DNA of 64,000 bases, taken from the NCBI RefSeq assembly GCF_000374845.1, contig NZ_KB895412.1, forward strand, positions 319,056 to 383,055. Direction: 5' to 3'. The notes beneath the pieces were generated by a model, which was given only the letters and a program-made list of their open reading frames with translations, was not told the origin of the DNA and searched no databases. Source of the stretch: Paenibacillus terrigena DSM 21567. GTDB taxonomy: Bacteria; Bacillota; Bacilli; Paenibacillales; Paenibacillaceae. This document shows, one piece after another, positions 16,099-24,798 of the stretch; the stretch's first letter is position 1; each line of letters starts with the position of its first letter. Both the position numbers and the translations under genes were made by a program.

Positions 16099-17190
16099 TT
16101 ATTTTTGTGGTGCTTGTTCTTCAGGCGCCGGAAGGGCGACCGTAAATGTTGTTCCTTCTCCGAGCGCACTCTTCACCGTAATGCCCCCACCATGCATATC
16201 CACGATGCGTTTGACAATGGACAGACCAAGGCCGTTGCCGCCAATGTCCCGGTTTCGTGAGGTATCCGCTTTGTAGAATCGCTCGAAAATATGCTTCTGT
16301 GCCTTTAAATCAATCCCAATCCCCGTGTCTGTAATGTGTATGCGAGCAGGACCGTGACGGGGATCGTCGCTATCCACTCGTACAGTGATGAGTCCGTTTG
16401 CGGGTGTGAACTTGATGCTATTATGAATCAGATTGATCCATACCTGGCTCATCATCTCTTCATCCGCGATGACCATGCACTCAGGCATTTCCGCTTCGAT
16501 CTCGATCTGCTTCTCCTGCCATTGCGGTTCACAGGCGAGGATCGTCGCTTTCAGCTGCAGATCAAGCCGATACGGCTTCGGATCAAAAGGGTGATGCTTC
16601 GACTCTAGCGACGTCAGCTTCAATAAGTTCTCGCTCAGCCTCGATAACCTCACGCTCTCCGTCTCAATGATGTCGAGATAATGCGCTCGCATGTCTGGCT
16701 CCAAATCCGTCCGTTGCAAAGCTCTTGCAAAGCCGCGAATAGAAGTGAGCGGGGATTGGATCTCATGCGAGACATTCGAGATAAATTCCTGCCGCATGTT
16801 CTCCAATTCATTCAATTGGATGGCCATATCATTGATGTTCATGATGATCCGTCCGAATTCGTCGTCTACTCGCTCTTGCGGGTTGATGTAGGCTGAGAAA
16901 TCGCCCTTGGCAATTCGCTGCAGAGCTGTGATGACGAGGTTAAACGTCTTCTCGGACTTGCGCTTCGCATAGAAGGCGAGTGGGGTAGCGATCATGGCCA
17001 TAATGATGAGAGCTGCCACTTGAATGAGAATAAAGCCCCAAAAAGGTGATGATGGCAGCGTAATATTCGTCCCACGCAGCCAATAATAGAGTCCATAAGC
17101 GGCCGCGCCGCTGCCGACGAAGAAGAGTAGAATTGTGATGCAAGCTTGCAGGATACGGAACCATATCTGCTCTCGAATGCGTTTGATCAT
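16099..17190 (-). CDS. Membrane sensor histidine kinase
   Basis: 363 aa. Two membrane helices (about residues 13-36 and 52-72) flank a very short extracytoplasmic loop, followed by a HAMP region (80-130). The HisKA box NVSHEIQSPLTSIRG has the phosphorylated H142. The HATPase domain shows the N box (WINLIHNSIKFTP), the G1 box DTGIGID and the G2 box GGNGLGLSIV. The short sensory loop fits intramembrane or envelope-stress sensing. Its start overlaps the regulator stop by four bases. Confidence 0.93.
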   Translation of the reverse strand: MIKRIREQIWFRILQACITILLFFVGSGAAAYGLYYWLRGTNITLPSSPFWGFILIQVAALIIMAMIATPLAFYAKRKSEKTFNLVITALQRIAKGDFSAYINPQERVDDEFGRIIMNINDMAIQLNELENMRQEFISNVSHEIQSPLTSIRGFARALQRTDLEPDMRAHYLDIIETESVRLSRLSENLLKLTSLESKHHPFDPKPYRLDLQLKATILACEPQWQEKQIEIEAEMPECMVIADEEMMSQVWINLIHNSIKFTPANGLITVRVDSDDPRHGPARIHITDTGIGIDLKAQKHIFERFYKADTSRNRDIGGNGLGLSIVKRIVDMHGGGITVKSALGEGTTFTVALPAPEEQAPQK

Positions 17191-17870
17191 GACTCGGCCT
17201 CAATCTCGAGACGATACCCAATGCCGCGTACTGTGCGAATGCGGAATCCATAGGCATCTTGCGGGAACCGATCCCGCAGACGATTCATATGCACATCGAG
17301 TGTCCTTTCATTCCCTTCAAAGTCATAGCCCCAAATGTCTTGGATCAGCTGTTCCCTTGTGAATGTCTTCTCCGGGTAACTCCCAAGCTTGAAGAGCAAC
17401 TCGAATTCTTTGGGCGGCAGTGTGGTGGCCTCTCCGAGGCCATTTGTCACCTCAAGCGTATTGTGGTTGAGCTGCATTTTGCCCAAGGTAACCACGCGGG
17501 AAGCCGTAATCTGGTATCGCTTTAACAGCACCTTCACCCTTGCGACAAGCTCTAAGGGATCGAAGGGCTTGACGAGATAATCGTCTGTTCCTAGATCGAA
17601 CCCCTTTAATTTCTGCGTTGTCTCTCCCTTCGCGGTCAACATGAGGAGCGGTATATCGTAGTGTCTCCGCAGTTCGCGGCACAACTCCCAGCCATCCATC
17701 TTCGGCATCATAATATCGAGAATCATCATATCGACTTTCGTGCGTTCAATCAGGTCAAGCGCTTCAAGACCATTCGTTGCTTCACAGGTCTGAAATCCCT
17801 CCTGCCGCAAGAACAGGCAGACTAGCTCACGAATATGCGCATCGTCATCGACGATCATAATGTTAGTCAT
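17187..17870 (-). CDS. OmpR/PhoB-type response regulator
   Basis: 227 aa. The receiver domain has the acidic pocket D8-D10, phosphoacceptor D52 (LDIMMP), T79 and K101 (LVKPFD). The C-terminal winged helix is typical of the OmpR class (FTREQLIQDIWGYDFEGNERTLDVHMNRLRDRF). It is the first gene of an operon with the kinase, overlapping it by four bases. Targets are unknown. Confidence 0.95.
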   Translation of the reverse strand: MTNIMIVDDDAHIRELVCLFLRQEGFQTCEATNGLEALDLIERTKVDMMILDIMMPKMDGWELCRELRRHYDIPLLMLTAKGETTQKLKGFDLGTDDYLVKPFDPLELVARVKVLLKRYQITASRVVTLGKMQLNHNTLEVTNGLGEATTLPPKEFELLFKLGSYPEKTFTREQLIQDIWGYDFEGNERTLDVHMNRLRDRFPQDAYGFRIRTVRGIGYRLEIEAES

Positions 17871-17961
17871 GTATACAACCTCCTACCCAACTATATAAGC
17901 AGTATACACGATCTATTTAAACAACATTTAAACGAAATACGGAATGAAGCAGGGCGAAATG

Positions 17962-18405
17962 TTATTTCGAACGCATCATCCAGCGCCGAATCCAGTTCGG
18001 CCGCTTGATTCGGTAATTATGAAAAGCAGCCACCTTCCATTCACCATCGATTTTGACCAGCACATTGGTATTGATGGATTGACGGGCTTTCGGCGGTTTT
18101 TTGTGGAATCGCAGTTGCACGACTCCGGTTGCATGGGCGATCACCAGCTCCGGTGTTATGAATCGTAATGACATATCTGTGTCCTGATTTATCAACTTGG
18201 AGCCACGAAGTACGCCATCCCATAGTTTTTGGTGTACGGTATGAATGGCCTGTCGTCCTTTAAGATGCTCACCGCTAAACGTCACATAGTCCGCATCCTC
18301 TGAGAAGCATTGTCCATAGGCCGCTCCGTCTCCTGCATCCCAAGTTTGTGCCAAACGGTTGAATAGGTCGTGAATCGCCATTCGATCCTCCAATTGACTG
18401 TTCAT
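17962..18405 (-). CDS. SgcJ/EcaC-type SnoaL-like protein
   Basis: 147 aa NTF2-like fold protein. Characteristic segments are AIHDLFNRLAQTWDAGDGAAYGQCFSEDADYVTFSGEHLKGRQAI and VLVKIDGEWKVAAFHNYRI, as in the SgcJ/EcaC family annotated as oxidoreductases without proven activity. It is divergent from the MarR regulator, with two palindromes between, so it is the likely target of that regulator. Confidence 0.8.
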   Translation of the reverse strand: MNSQLEDRMAIHDLFNRLAQTWDAGDGAAYGQCFSEDADYVTFSGEHLKGRQAIHTVHQKLWDGVLRGSKLINQDTDMSLRFITPELVIAHATGVVQLRFHKKPPKARQSINTNVLVKIDGEWKVAAFHNYRIKRPNWIRRWMMRSK

Positions 18406-18468
18406 TGGCTTCTCTGCTTATCATGATCCTGTGGTATACTAAATGAAATTTAACGTAATCCATTCATT

Positions 18469-18511
18469 AACTTATTAAGTTGAATTAAATATCTTAACTA
18501 ATTAAGATATT
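18469..18511. promoter_or_regulatory. Two palindromic operators in the marR intergenic region
   Basis: AACTTA-T-TAAGTT at 18469-18481 and the perfect 10-base-arm repeat AATATCTTAA-CTAA-TTAAGATATT at 18488-18511 lie back to back between divergent genes. AT-rich palindromes of this size are typical MarR family sites. Confidence 0.75.
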
Positions 18512-18537
18512 ATTCATCATAACAGGAGTGTTCTGCC

Positions 18538-19020
18538 ATGTCAACGGATCATAAGCCCGATATGCCCCAGATTAACAGGGCGTTAATCGAACAAATACGA
18601 GAGAACAGCGCACGTGCTGTCCTATTCCATCAAGCGATTGCCGATGAATACGGATTAAATGCAACGGATCATAAGTGCCTGATGTTCCTTAGCCAAGGTG
18701 AAGGTGAAGGCGTTACCGCAGGACAGCTTGCAGAATTGACGGGTCTTACGACAGGGGCGGTAACGAGTATCATCGATCGGCTCGAGAAGGCAGGATTCGC
18801 GAGGAGAGAGAAGGATCCGAATGACCGCCGTAAAGTCATTGTGCGAGCCATCCCGGAGCAGGTTGCACGGATTGGCGAACGCTTCCGTTCCATACAGGAC
18901 AACACATTGAAATTGTTGTCCCGCTATTCCGAGCAGGAGCTCCAAGTGATCCTCGATTTCTTGCAAGCTTCGAACCAGATGTCGATGGATGAAATAGAGC
19001 GTATTCATGGTAAGGATTAA
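18538..19020 (+). CDS. MarR family transcriptional regulator
   Basis: 160 aa winged-helix regulator. The DNA-binding core is clear: TAGQLAELTGLTTGAVTSIIDRLEKAGFARREKDPNDRRKVIV, with the DPNDRRK wing. It probably controls itself and the divergent SnoaL-like gene through the palindromes just upstream. Ligand unknown. Start supported by an AGGAG-type site. Confidence 0.92.
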   Translation: MSTDHKPDMPQINRALIEQIRENSARAVLFHQAIADEYGLNATDHKCLMFLSQGEGEGVTAGQLAELTGLTTGAVTSIIDRLEKAGFARREKDPNDRRKVIVRAIPEQVARIGERFRSIQDNTLKLLSRYSEQELQVILDFLQASNQMSMDEIERIHGKD

Positions 19021-19091
19021 TTATATCTACGGATCTCTGTTCGGTGCTATAATAGGAGGAATGAAATCAAGAAGTAGGTGCATCGTAAGAG

Positions 19092-19727
19092 ATGATTGCT
19101 GATATTCTATCCTATATATCTGACGGCAACTGGGTGGAGCTGCTGGAGAAGTATCGCTCGCTTGGGCCGTTTCCCGGAATCTTCTTAACCTTTATGAAGT
19201 CTTTCATACCGCCACTGCCGACGATTGTCCTGGTTGGGGGAAATGCGGCTGTCTATGGGTTCTGGCTCGGATTCTTATATTCGTGGATTGGACTTGTGAG
19301 TGGCTGTGCTGTCACCTACCTGATCGTAGCCAAAATATCCGGCTCCAGATTCGCAAAACGCTGGACGTCGAAGCCGAAGGTTCAGCGGGGGATGCGCTGG
19401 GCACGGCAGAATGCATTTAGTTACGTGTTCTTACTTGGCATATTACCTGTAGGTCCGTTTGTCGCCGTCACCGTTGCCGCAGCAGCGGCACGTATGCCAT
19501 TCCGATCGTTCCTCTTAGCCTGTGGAATGGGCAAAGCGATCATGGTCCTGATGGTCTCCTATATCGGTTATGACATGAGAAGGTTCATGGAGCGTCCGAT
19601 AGAGCTGTTGTATGTCGTTCTCTTCATTGTGGCATCCTTATGGGTAAGCAAGCGGATTGAGAAGCGATTCGCGCGTGCAGAAGAAGCGATCGATACGACA
19701 ACGGTGCCGTTGGATTCGATGAAATGA
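19092..19727 (+). CDS. VTT (TVP38/DedA-like) membrane protein
   Basis: 211 aa with four or five helices. The VTT-domain hallmarks are visible: the Pro-rich re-entrant motif FMKSFIPPLPTIVLVGGNAAVYG and the GILPVGPFVAVTVAAAAARMPFRSF segment. Relatives are lipid scramblases or envelope-maintenance proteins. It lies 71 bases after marR and 28 bases before a YdcF-like gene, so cotranscription is plausible. The ribosome binding site is weak. Confidence 0.8.
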   Translation: MIADILSYISDGNWVELLEKYRSLGPFPGIFLTFMKSFIPPLPTIVLVGGNAAVYGFWLGFLYSWIGLVSGCAVTYLIVAKISGSRFAKRWTSKPKVQRGMRWARQNAFSYVFLLGILPVGPFVAVTVAAAAARMPFRSFLLACGMGKAIMVLMVSYIGYDMRRFMERPIELLYVVLFIVASLWVSKRIEKRFARAEEAIDTTTVPLDSMK

Positions 19728-19755
19728 TTGTATAGAAGAGGTGTTCTAACGCAGC

Positions 19756-20799
19756 ATGGGTTTTTACTTGTGGATTGTTCCAGTTCTTTCATTCGTTCTT
19801 TTCCTGTGGTTCTATCTAAGAGACCCGAGAAGAACGGTAAATGGTTTTTTATTTAACATTTTCATCTGCTCGACGGGAATTGCGAGCATTATTGCAGCCT
19901 TTGCGTCCGATCAGACATTTCTCAAGATTCTCGCAATTATCCCGATCGTCCTGATCGTGATCATGCTGACTTTTGGCGTGTACGCTCTGGTCATCGTGTT
20001 ATTCATTAATGCAAGAATCCTGATTCGCAAAGAAGGCCGGAAGTTTTCGAATTATCTCACGTTGCTCTTGGGCATTGGTATTTTACTATTTATCATTCTT
20101 ACGATCATCCAGCCGATCCGCTATTTACCGAAGGAGATTCAAATCTTGTATCCCGGGGTTATGTTCATTTTCCTCTACTTCCTGGTGAATTTATTCAGTT
20201 TCCTATCGGCCTATTTCCTGTATCAGTTCAATAAACCGAGATTGGATCAAGATTTTATTATCGTTCTAGGGAGCGGTTTGATTCGTAATCAGGTTCCGCC
20301 ATTGCTCGCGAATCGCATTCTTAAAGCGATTGAATTTTATCGCAAGCAGGAAGCTGTCGGATCGCCGCCAACCATCATTTTATCGGGTGGCAAAGGGTCG
20401 GATGAGAATCTGTCGGAAGCTGAAGCCATGCAAGCCTATGCCGTAGCGCAGGGCATTCCTGTAGAGCACACCATCAAAGAGGATCAATCAACGAATACCT
20501 ATGAGAATATGCGGTTCTCCAAGAAGATCATGGACGATCTAAAAGGGGGCAGCTATAACAGCATTTTCTCGACGAACAGTTTCCATCTGTTCCGTGCCGG
20601 AATGTATGCTCGCCAAGCGGGGTTATCCAGCCAAGGGATTGGTGCGAAGACAGCGCTCTATTATTGGCCGAACGCGATGATTCGTGAATATATAGCTGTT
20701 GTGGTGATGAATCGCAAGCGCCATGGCATTGTCGTAGGGATTGTATTGGGATTATCCATGATAGGCGTAGGCCTTCAATATTATTTTGGTAAAGGTTAG
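19756..20799 (+). CDS. YdcF/ElyC (DUF218) family membrane protein
   Basis: 347 aa. The N-terminal 170 residues contain about six hydrophobic helices. The cytosolic-fold DUF218 domain follows, with DFIIVLGSGL, ILSGGKGSDENLSEAEAM and EDQSTNTYENMRFSKKIM, the family's three conserved segments. A last helix ends the protein. ElyC and SanA relatives act in peptidoglycan or envelope maintenance. Its position behind the VTT protein supports an envelope role. Confidence 0.85.
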   Translation: MGFYLWIVPVLSFVLFLWFYLRDPRRTVNGFLFNIFICSTGIASIIAAFASDQTFLKILAIIPIVLIVIMLTFGVYALVIVLFINARILIRKEGRKFSNYLTLLLGIGILLFIILTIIQPIRYLPKEIQILYPGVMFIFLYFLVNLFSFLSAYFLYQFNKPRLDQDFIIVLGSGLIRNQVPPLLANRILKAIEFYRKQEAVGSPPTIILSGGKGSDENLSEAEAMQAYAVAQGIPVEHTIKEDQSTNTYENMRFSKKIMDDLKGGSYNSIFSTNSFHLFRAGMYARQAGLSSQGIGAKTALYYWPNAMIREYIAVVVMNRKRHGIVVGIVLGLSMIGVGLQYYFGKG

Positions 20800-20817
20800 A
20801 CGAAGGATGACCAAAGA

Positions 20818-20862
20818 GGATGAGTAGTCGTGCGACGAAAGCACGCTGCTCGTCTTTTTTTT
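20818..20862 (+). terminator. Terminator after the ydcF-like gene
   Basis: Stem GATGAGTAGTCGTGC / GCACGCTGCTCGTC with one bulge, followed by eight Ts. Confidence 0.85.
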
Positions 20863-21199
20863 GTTGTGGCGAAGGTTAAGTGCTGCATGTCATTCTTGTT
20901 ATCGCTAACACAGTGCATTGTAAAAGCCTGATTTTTCGCTGTTTTTGCGATTGGCCAAAATTGCGAATGGCGTAATGGCGCGGTTTCTGAGCAAGAATAA
21001 CACATTGTAAGTATGTGGAAACGATCTTGTGAAAATGATGAAAACGTATACTGTAAGCGTTCGCAGGTACCGTCCAAAATGACATATTTACGGTCATTCC
21101 AATCCTCGGTATGTTGGTTGTAAGCGCTAGCAAGGTTCGATTCCAAGTATGGATGACGATGCTAACGACAACTATATTCATCAGGAAGGGGTGACACCT
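20863..21199 (+). promoter_or_regulatory. Regulatory region of the first sugar importer, with cre sites
   Basis: No gene is seen here. TGTAAGCGCTAGCA at 21119-21132 matches every position of the CcpA cre consensus (TGWAARCGYTWNCW). TGTAAGCGTTCGCA at 21052-21065 matches all but one. Their position before the permease start at 21200 fits carbon catabolite repression. The region upstream (20880-21010) has imperfect inverted segments around ttcttgttat and aagaataac with no clear role. Confidence 0.7.
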
Positions 21200-22162
21200 A
21201 TGCAGAATACCAATGGGGCCTTAACGAGCAACACACTTCCAACATTAAAGTCGAAAGACAAAAAATTGTGGAAGCGGATTGTTCAGAACTGGGAACTCTA
21301 TGTATTCATTGCACCAGCGTTTTTGTATTTCCTGATCTTCCATTATGGTCCGATGTACGGCATACAGATCGCATTTAAAAACTTCATTCCGACAAAAGGG
21401 ATTCTCGGAAGCCCGTGGGTCGGGTTCGATCACTTCACTCGATTCTTTGACTCCTATTATTTCTGGGACTTGCTATGGAACACACTAAGCATCAGCTTGT
21501 ATGAACTTGTGGTCGGCTTCCCGATCCCGATCATTCTGGCACTTGCTTTCAATGAAGTGAAGAACGGTTTCTTCAAGAAAATGGCTCAGACCGTCACGTA
21601 TGCGCCGCACTTTATCTCCGTCGTCGTCATGGCAGGGATGATCATTACGTTCTTGTCGCCTTCAACAGGGCTGATTACACACGTTATTACATGGCTAGGC
21701 TTCGATGCACCGCAATTCTTAACCGATCCCAAATGGTTTAAGACGATGTATGTGTTATCCGGTGTCTGGCAGAGTGCAGGTTGGGGAACGATCATTTATT
21801 TGGCAGCGCTCTCAGGCGTTGATCCACAGCAGCATGAAGCGGCGATCATCGATGGAGCATCTCGTTTCCAACGTGTGATTCACATTAACATTCCGACCAT
21901 TGTACCGACGATCATGATTCTTCTCATTCTGAATATCGGCAGTCTGCTCGGTGTTGGCTTCGAGAAAATCTTATTGCTACAGAATCCACTTAATATGGAA
22001 GCGTCCAATGTCATTTCGACATTCGTCTACAAATCAGGTCTTGTGGATGCGCAGTACAGTTTCTCGACAGCAGTCGGTTTGTTCAACTCCGTAATTAACG
22101 CTATTCTATTAATTACCGTCAACCAAATCGTACGTCGCAGCAGTGAGAACAGCTTGTGGTAG
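21200..22162 (+). CDS. Carbohydrate ABC transporter permease, LplB type
   Basis: 320 aa, six membrane helices, with the EAA loop HEAAIIDGASRFQRVIHINIP that docks the ATPase. LplB-type permeases work with a YtcP/LplC-type partner and a large lipoprotein to import oligosaccharides. The start at 21200 follows AGGGGTGA. Three genes (two permeases and lipoprotein) follow in order with no ATPase gene, so a shared MsmX-like ATPase is expected. Confidence 0.9.
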   Translation: MQNTNGALTSNTLPTLKSKDKKLWKRIVQNWELYVFIAPAFLYFLIFHYGPMYGIQIAFKNFIPTKGILGSPWVGFDHFTRFFDSYYFWDLLWNTLSISLYELVVGFPIPIILALAFNEVKNGFFKKMAQTVTYAPHFISVVVMAGMIITFLSPSTGLITHVITWLGFDAPQFLTDPKWFKTMYVLSGVWQSAGWGTIIYLAALSGVDPQQHEAAIIDGASRFQRVIHINIPTIVPTIMILLILNIGSLLGVGFEKILLLQNPLNMEASNVISTFVYKSGLVDAQYSFSTAVGLFNSVINAILLITVNQIVRRSSENSLW

Positions 22163-22180
22163 AAAAGAGGGGTGAGACTG

Positions 22181-23089
22181 ATGGTTTCCGGTGTTAAAGA
22201 AACTAGACGGGACAAAGTATTTCTAATTTGCAACTATATCTATGTATTCCTTGCGTTTATTATTGTGTTCTATCCTGTCGTCTATATGCTTAGTGCCTCG
22301 ATTAGTGATCCGAAGTATGTCGGGTCCGGTGAGATGTGGCTGTTGCCGAAAGGCATAACCTTTGAAGGATATAAGCGAGTATTTGAGAATTCAGCGATTT
22401 GGACAGGTTATGGGAATACCATTCTGTATACGGCTATAGGGACATTGGTTAACTTAGCGGTCACCTTGCCAGCTGCATATGCACTCAGCCGCAAAGACTT
22501 CGTAGGACGCAACTTCTTCATGGGGATGTTCATGGTGACGATGTTCTTCGGCGGTGGCTTGGTACCAAGTTATTTGCTCATCAAAGAACTAGGTATGGTG
22601 AACTCTATGTGGGCGCTCATTATTCCTTCCGCAGCATCCATCTGGAATATTATCGTGTCGCGAACCTTCTTCCAGTCTTCGATTCCGAAGGAACTGCAAG
22701 AAGCGGCACAGATCGATGGATGTACGAATATGCGGATGTTCGTTAAGATTATTCTGCCATTATCGACGCCGATTATCGCGGTTATGGCTTTATTCTATGG
22801 TGTAGGCCACTGGAACAGCTACTTCTCAGCGATGATCTATCTCAACGACGCGGCTAAATTTCCGCTCCAGCTTGTATTGCGTCAGATTCTCGTTCTTCAA
22901 CAGATGGCGGCACAAGGCGGCGGCGCGATCGACTTAGCATCAGCATCTGCGATGAATAATAAGGCAGAGGTTGCGGCATTGATGAAATATTCCGTCATTA
23001 TTGTTGCTACGTTACCGATTATCGCCGTTTATCCATTCTTACAGCGTTACTTTGTTCAGGGTGTCATGATCGGTTCCGTTAAGGGCTGA
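22181..23089 (+). CDS. Carbohydrate ABC transporter permease, YtcP/LplC type
   Basis: 302 aa with six helices and the EAA loop PKELQEAAQIDGCTNMRMFVKIILPLS. The C-terminus, LQRYFVQGVMIGSVKG, is the family hallmark. It follows the LplB-type gene by 18 bases. The ATG at 22181 has GAGGGGTGA upstream; a GTG at 22172 is inside that site. Confidence 0.92.
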   Translation: MVSGVKETRRDKVFLICNYIYVFLAFIIVFYPVVYMLSASISDPKYVGSGEMWLLPKGITFEGYKRVFENSAIWTGYGNTILYTAIGTLVNLAVTLPAAYALSRKDFVGRNFFMGMFMVTMFFGGGLVPSYLLIKELGMVNSMWALIIPSAASIWNIIVSRTFFQSSIPKELQEAAQIDGCTNMRMFVKIILPLSTPIIAVMALFYGVGHWNSYFSAMIYLNDAAKFPLQLVLRQILVLQQMAAQGGGAIDLASASAMNNKAEVAALMKYSVIIVATLPIIAVYPFLQRYFVQGVMIGSVKG

Positions 23090-23120
23090 TTTTTTGATCC
23101 ATATATGAAAAGGGGAGAGT

Positions 23121-24725
23121 ATGAACATGATGAAATTACGTAAAGCATCTGCCGTATTACTATGCCTCACACTCGCAACATCTTTGTTAGCTGCATGTGG
23201 TTCCTCCAAAGAAGGAGAGAGCGCAGCAGGCGGGAACACGTCTGAAGCGGCTAAAGATGTGAAGAAAGAGGGGTTTCCGATCGTAAGCCAGCCGCTTACA
23301 CTTAAGATGATGTCGCAAGATGCTGGGCTTGCGGATTGGAATAAAATGCCTGTCCTACAAGAGATGGAGAAATTGACAGGCATTAAGATGGAGTATCAGC
23401 TTTCGCCGCTCGATAGCTACGAGACGAAGAAGAACCTCGTATTCGCGAGTGGTAACTTACCAGATGTTTTCTTCGCGGCAGATTTGAAGCCGGCGGAGCA
23501 AGTAACGTATGGTACACAAGGCGTTCTTATCCCGCTCGATCCATATATTGACGGTGGATATGCACCGAACTTGAAGAAAATTTTCGACGAGCATCCAGAA
23601 ATCCGCAAGTCTTTCACGACACCGGATGGTCATATCTATGCGCTTCCGAACATCGACTTGTCTGCTGTGTGGTACCGTGGACCGATGTGGTATAACGGCA
23701 AGTTCTTGAAAAAGCTTGGTGTAACAGAACTGCCGAAGACAACAGATGAGCTATACACATACTTGAAACGTGTTAAAGACGAAGATGCGAATGGTAATGG
23801 CAAACAAGATGAAGTGCCTCTTGCATCGGTGAAGCTTGACGATCTACGGATGTACTTCCTCGGATTCTGGGGTATTTACGGTGAAGCCTACTATGCAGAT
23901 AAAGAAGGCAAAGTACACTACACACCACAAGAAGAAGGTTACAAAGGCTATCTAACATTCATGAACAAATTGTGGAAAGATAACCTCTTAGACCACGAGA
24001 CATTCTCGCAAACAGATGAGCAGAAAAAAGCAAAAGGCAAAAACAATCAAGTGGCATTGTTCAGTGATTACTTCCCGTACTTCACCCTTGGCGGCGAGCC
24101 GAGCGAAGACAACCCAATGATGACGCCAGTGAAGAGTGAAATTGCCGACTCTCCTGTATACGGTAAGCATCCAGGACTTTCGACAAGAGGTACATTTGCG
24201 ATTACGAGCAGCAACCCGAATCCAGAAGCAACCATGCGTTGGGTAGATTATATCTACAGCTATGAAGGTGCTACATTGTTCTCGCAAGGTCCTGAGAACC
24301 TCTTATGGAAATACAAGAACAAAGATACGCATGAGAAAGAGTGGCTTCCAGTACCAGGCGGCGGCGATCGTGAAGAATACAAAGGTACGATTACACCGAA
24401 CTATGCGATCTTGATTCCTGGTATGAATTCCAGCGAGCTTACAAAAGGTTTAAGAAGCACATTTGATGAATGGATCGACAAAGAGAACAAAGAGAAGCTG
24501 GTTCCAATTGCGAAATCTCCATTCCCGAACGTGTACCTAACAGATGCGGAGCAGACGGAAGCAACGGCATTGTTATCGGATCTGAACACATACGTGATCC
24601 AGATGGAAGCGAAATTCGTAACAGGTCAAGAACCGCTCTCGAACTGGGATAAATATGTAGCACAATTGAAGAAAATGGGCAGCGACCGTATCGTTGAACT
24701 GTATCAAGCGGCTCACGATCGTTAA
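23121..24725 (+). CDS. Sugar-binding lipoprotein (YtcQ/LplA type)
   Basis: 534 aa extracellular solute-binding protein. The signal peptide ends in the lipobox LLAAC with C26 as the lipid-anchored residue. The mature part has the Ser/Gly linker, then the type-1 binding fold with the segments LVFASGNLPDVFFAADLKPAEQ and GILIPLDPYID-like loops seen in this large family. It is the third gene of the importer operon and should deliver an oligosaccharide to the two permeases. Substrate is inferred only from the neighbouring glycosidase operon. Confidence 0.92.
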   Translation: MNMMKLRKASAVLLCLTLATSLLAACGSSKEGESAAGGNTSEAAKDVKKEGFPIVSQPLTLKMMSQDAGLADWNKMPVLQEMEKLTGIKMEYQLSPLDSYETKKNLVFASGNLPDVFFAADLKPAEQVTYGTQGVLIPLDPYIDGGYAPNLKKIFDEHPEIRKSFTTPDGHIYALPNIDLSAVWYRGPMWYNGKFLKKLGVTELPKTTDELYTYLKRVKDEDANGNGKQDEVPLASVKLDDLRMYFLGFWGIYGEAYYADKEGKVHYTPQEEGYKGYLTFMNKLWKDNLLDHETFSQTDEQKKAKGKNNQVALFSDYFPYFTLGGEPSEDNPMMTPVKSEIADSPVYGKHPGLSTRGTFAITSSNPNPEATMRWVDYIYSYEGATLFSQGPENLLWKYKNKDTHEKEWLPVPGGGDREEYKGTITPNYAILIPGMNSSELTKGLRSTFDEWIDKENKEKLVPIAKSPFPNVYLTDAEQTEATALLSDLNTYVIQMEAKFVTGQEPLSNWDKYVAQLKKMGSDRIVELYQAAHDR

Positions 24726-24750
24726 GATCGAATCCCTATATAGCCTCAAA

Positions 24751-24792
24751 CCAACAAATCCCGGTTATGCTAAGGCATACCGGGTGTTGGTC
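24751..24792. terminator. Hairpin between importer and AraC-type gene
   Basis: ACCAACA...TGTTGGT and CCCGGT/ACCGGG with ATGC/GCAT form a long stem between convergent genes. No strong T run, so it is a weaker terminator call. Confidence 0.55.
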
Positions 24793-24798
24793 TATCAG

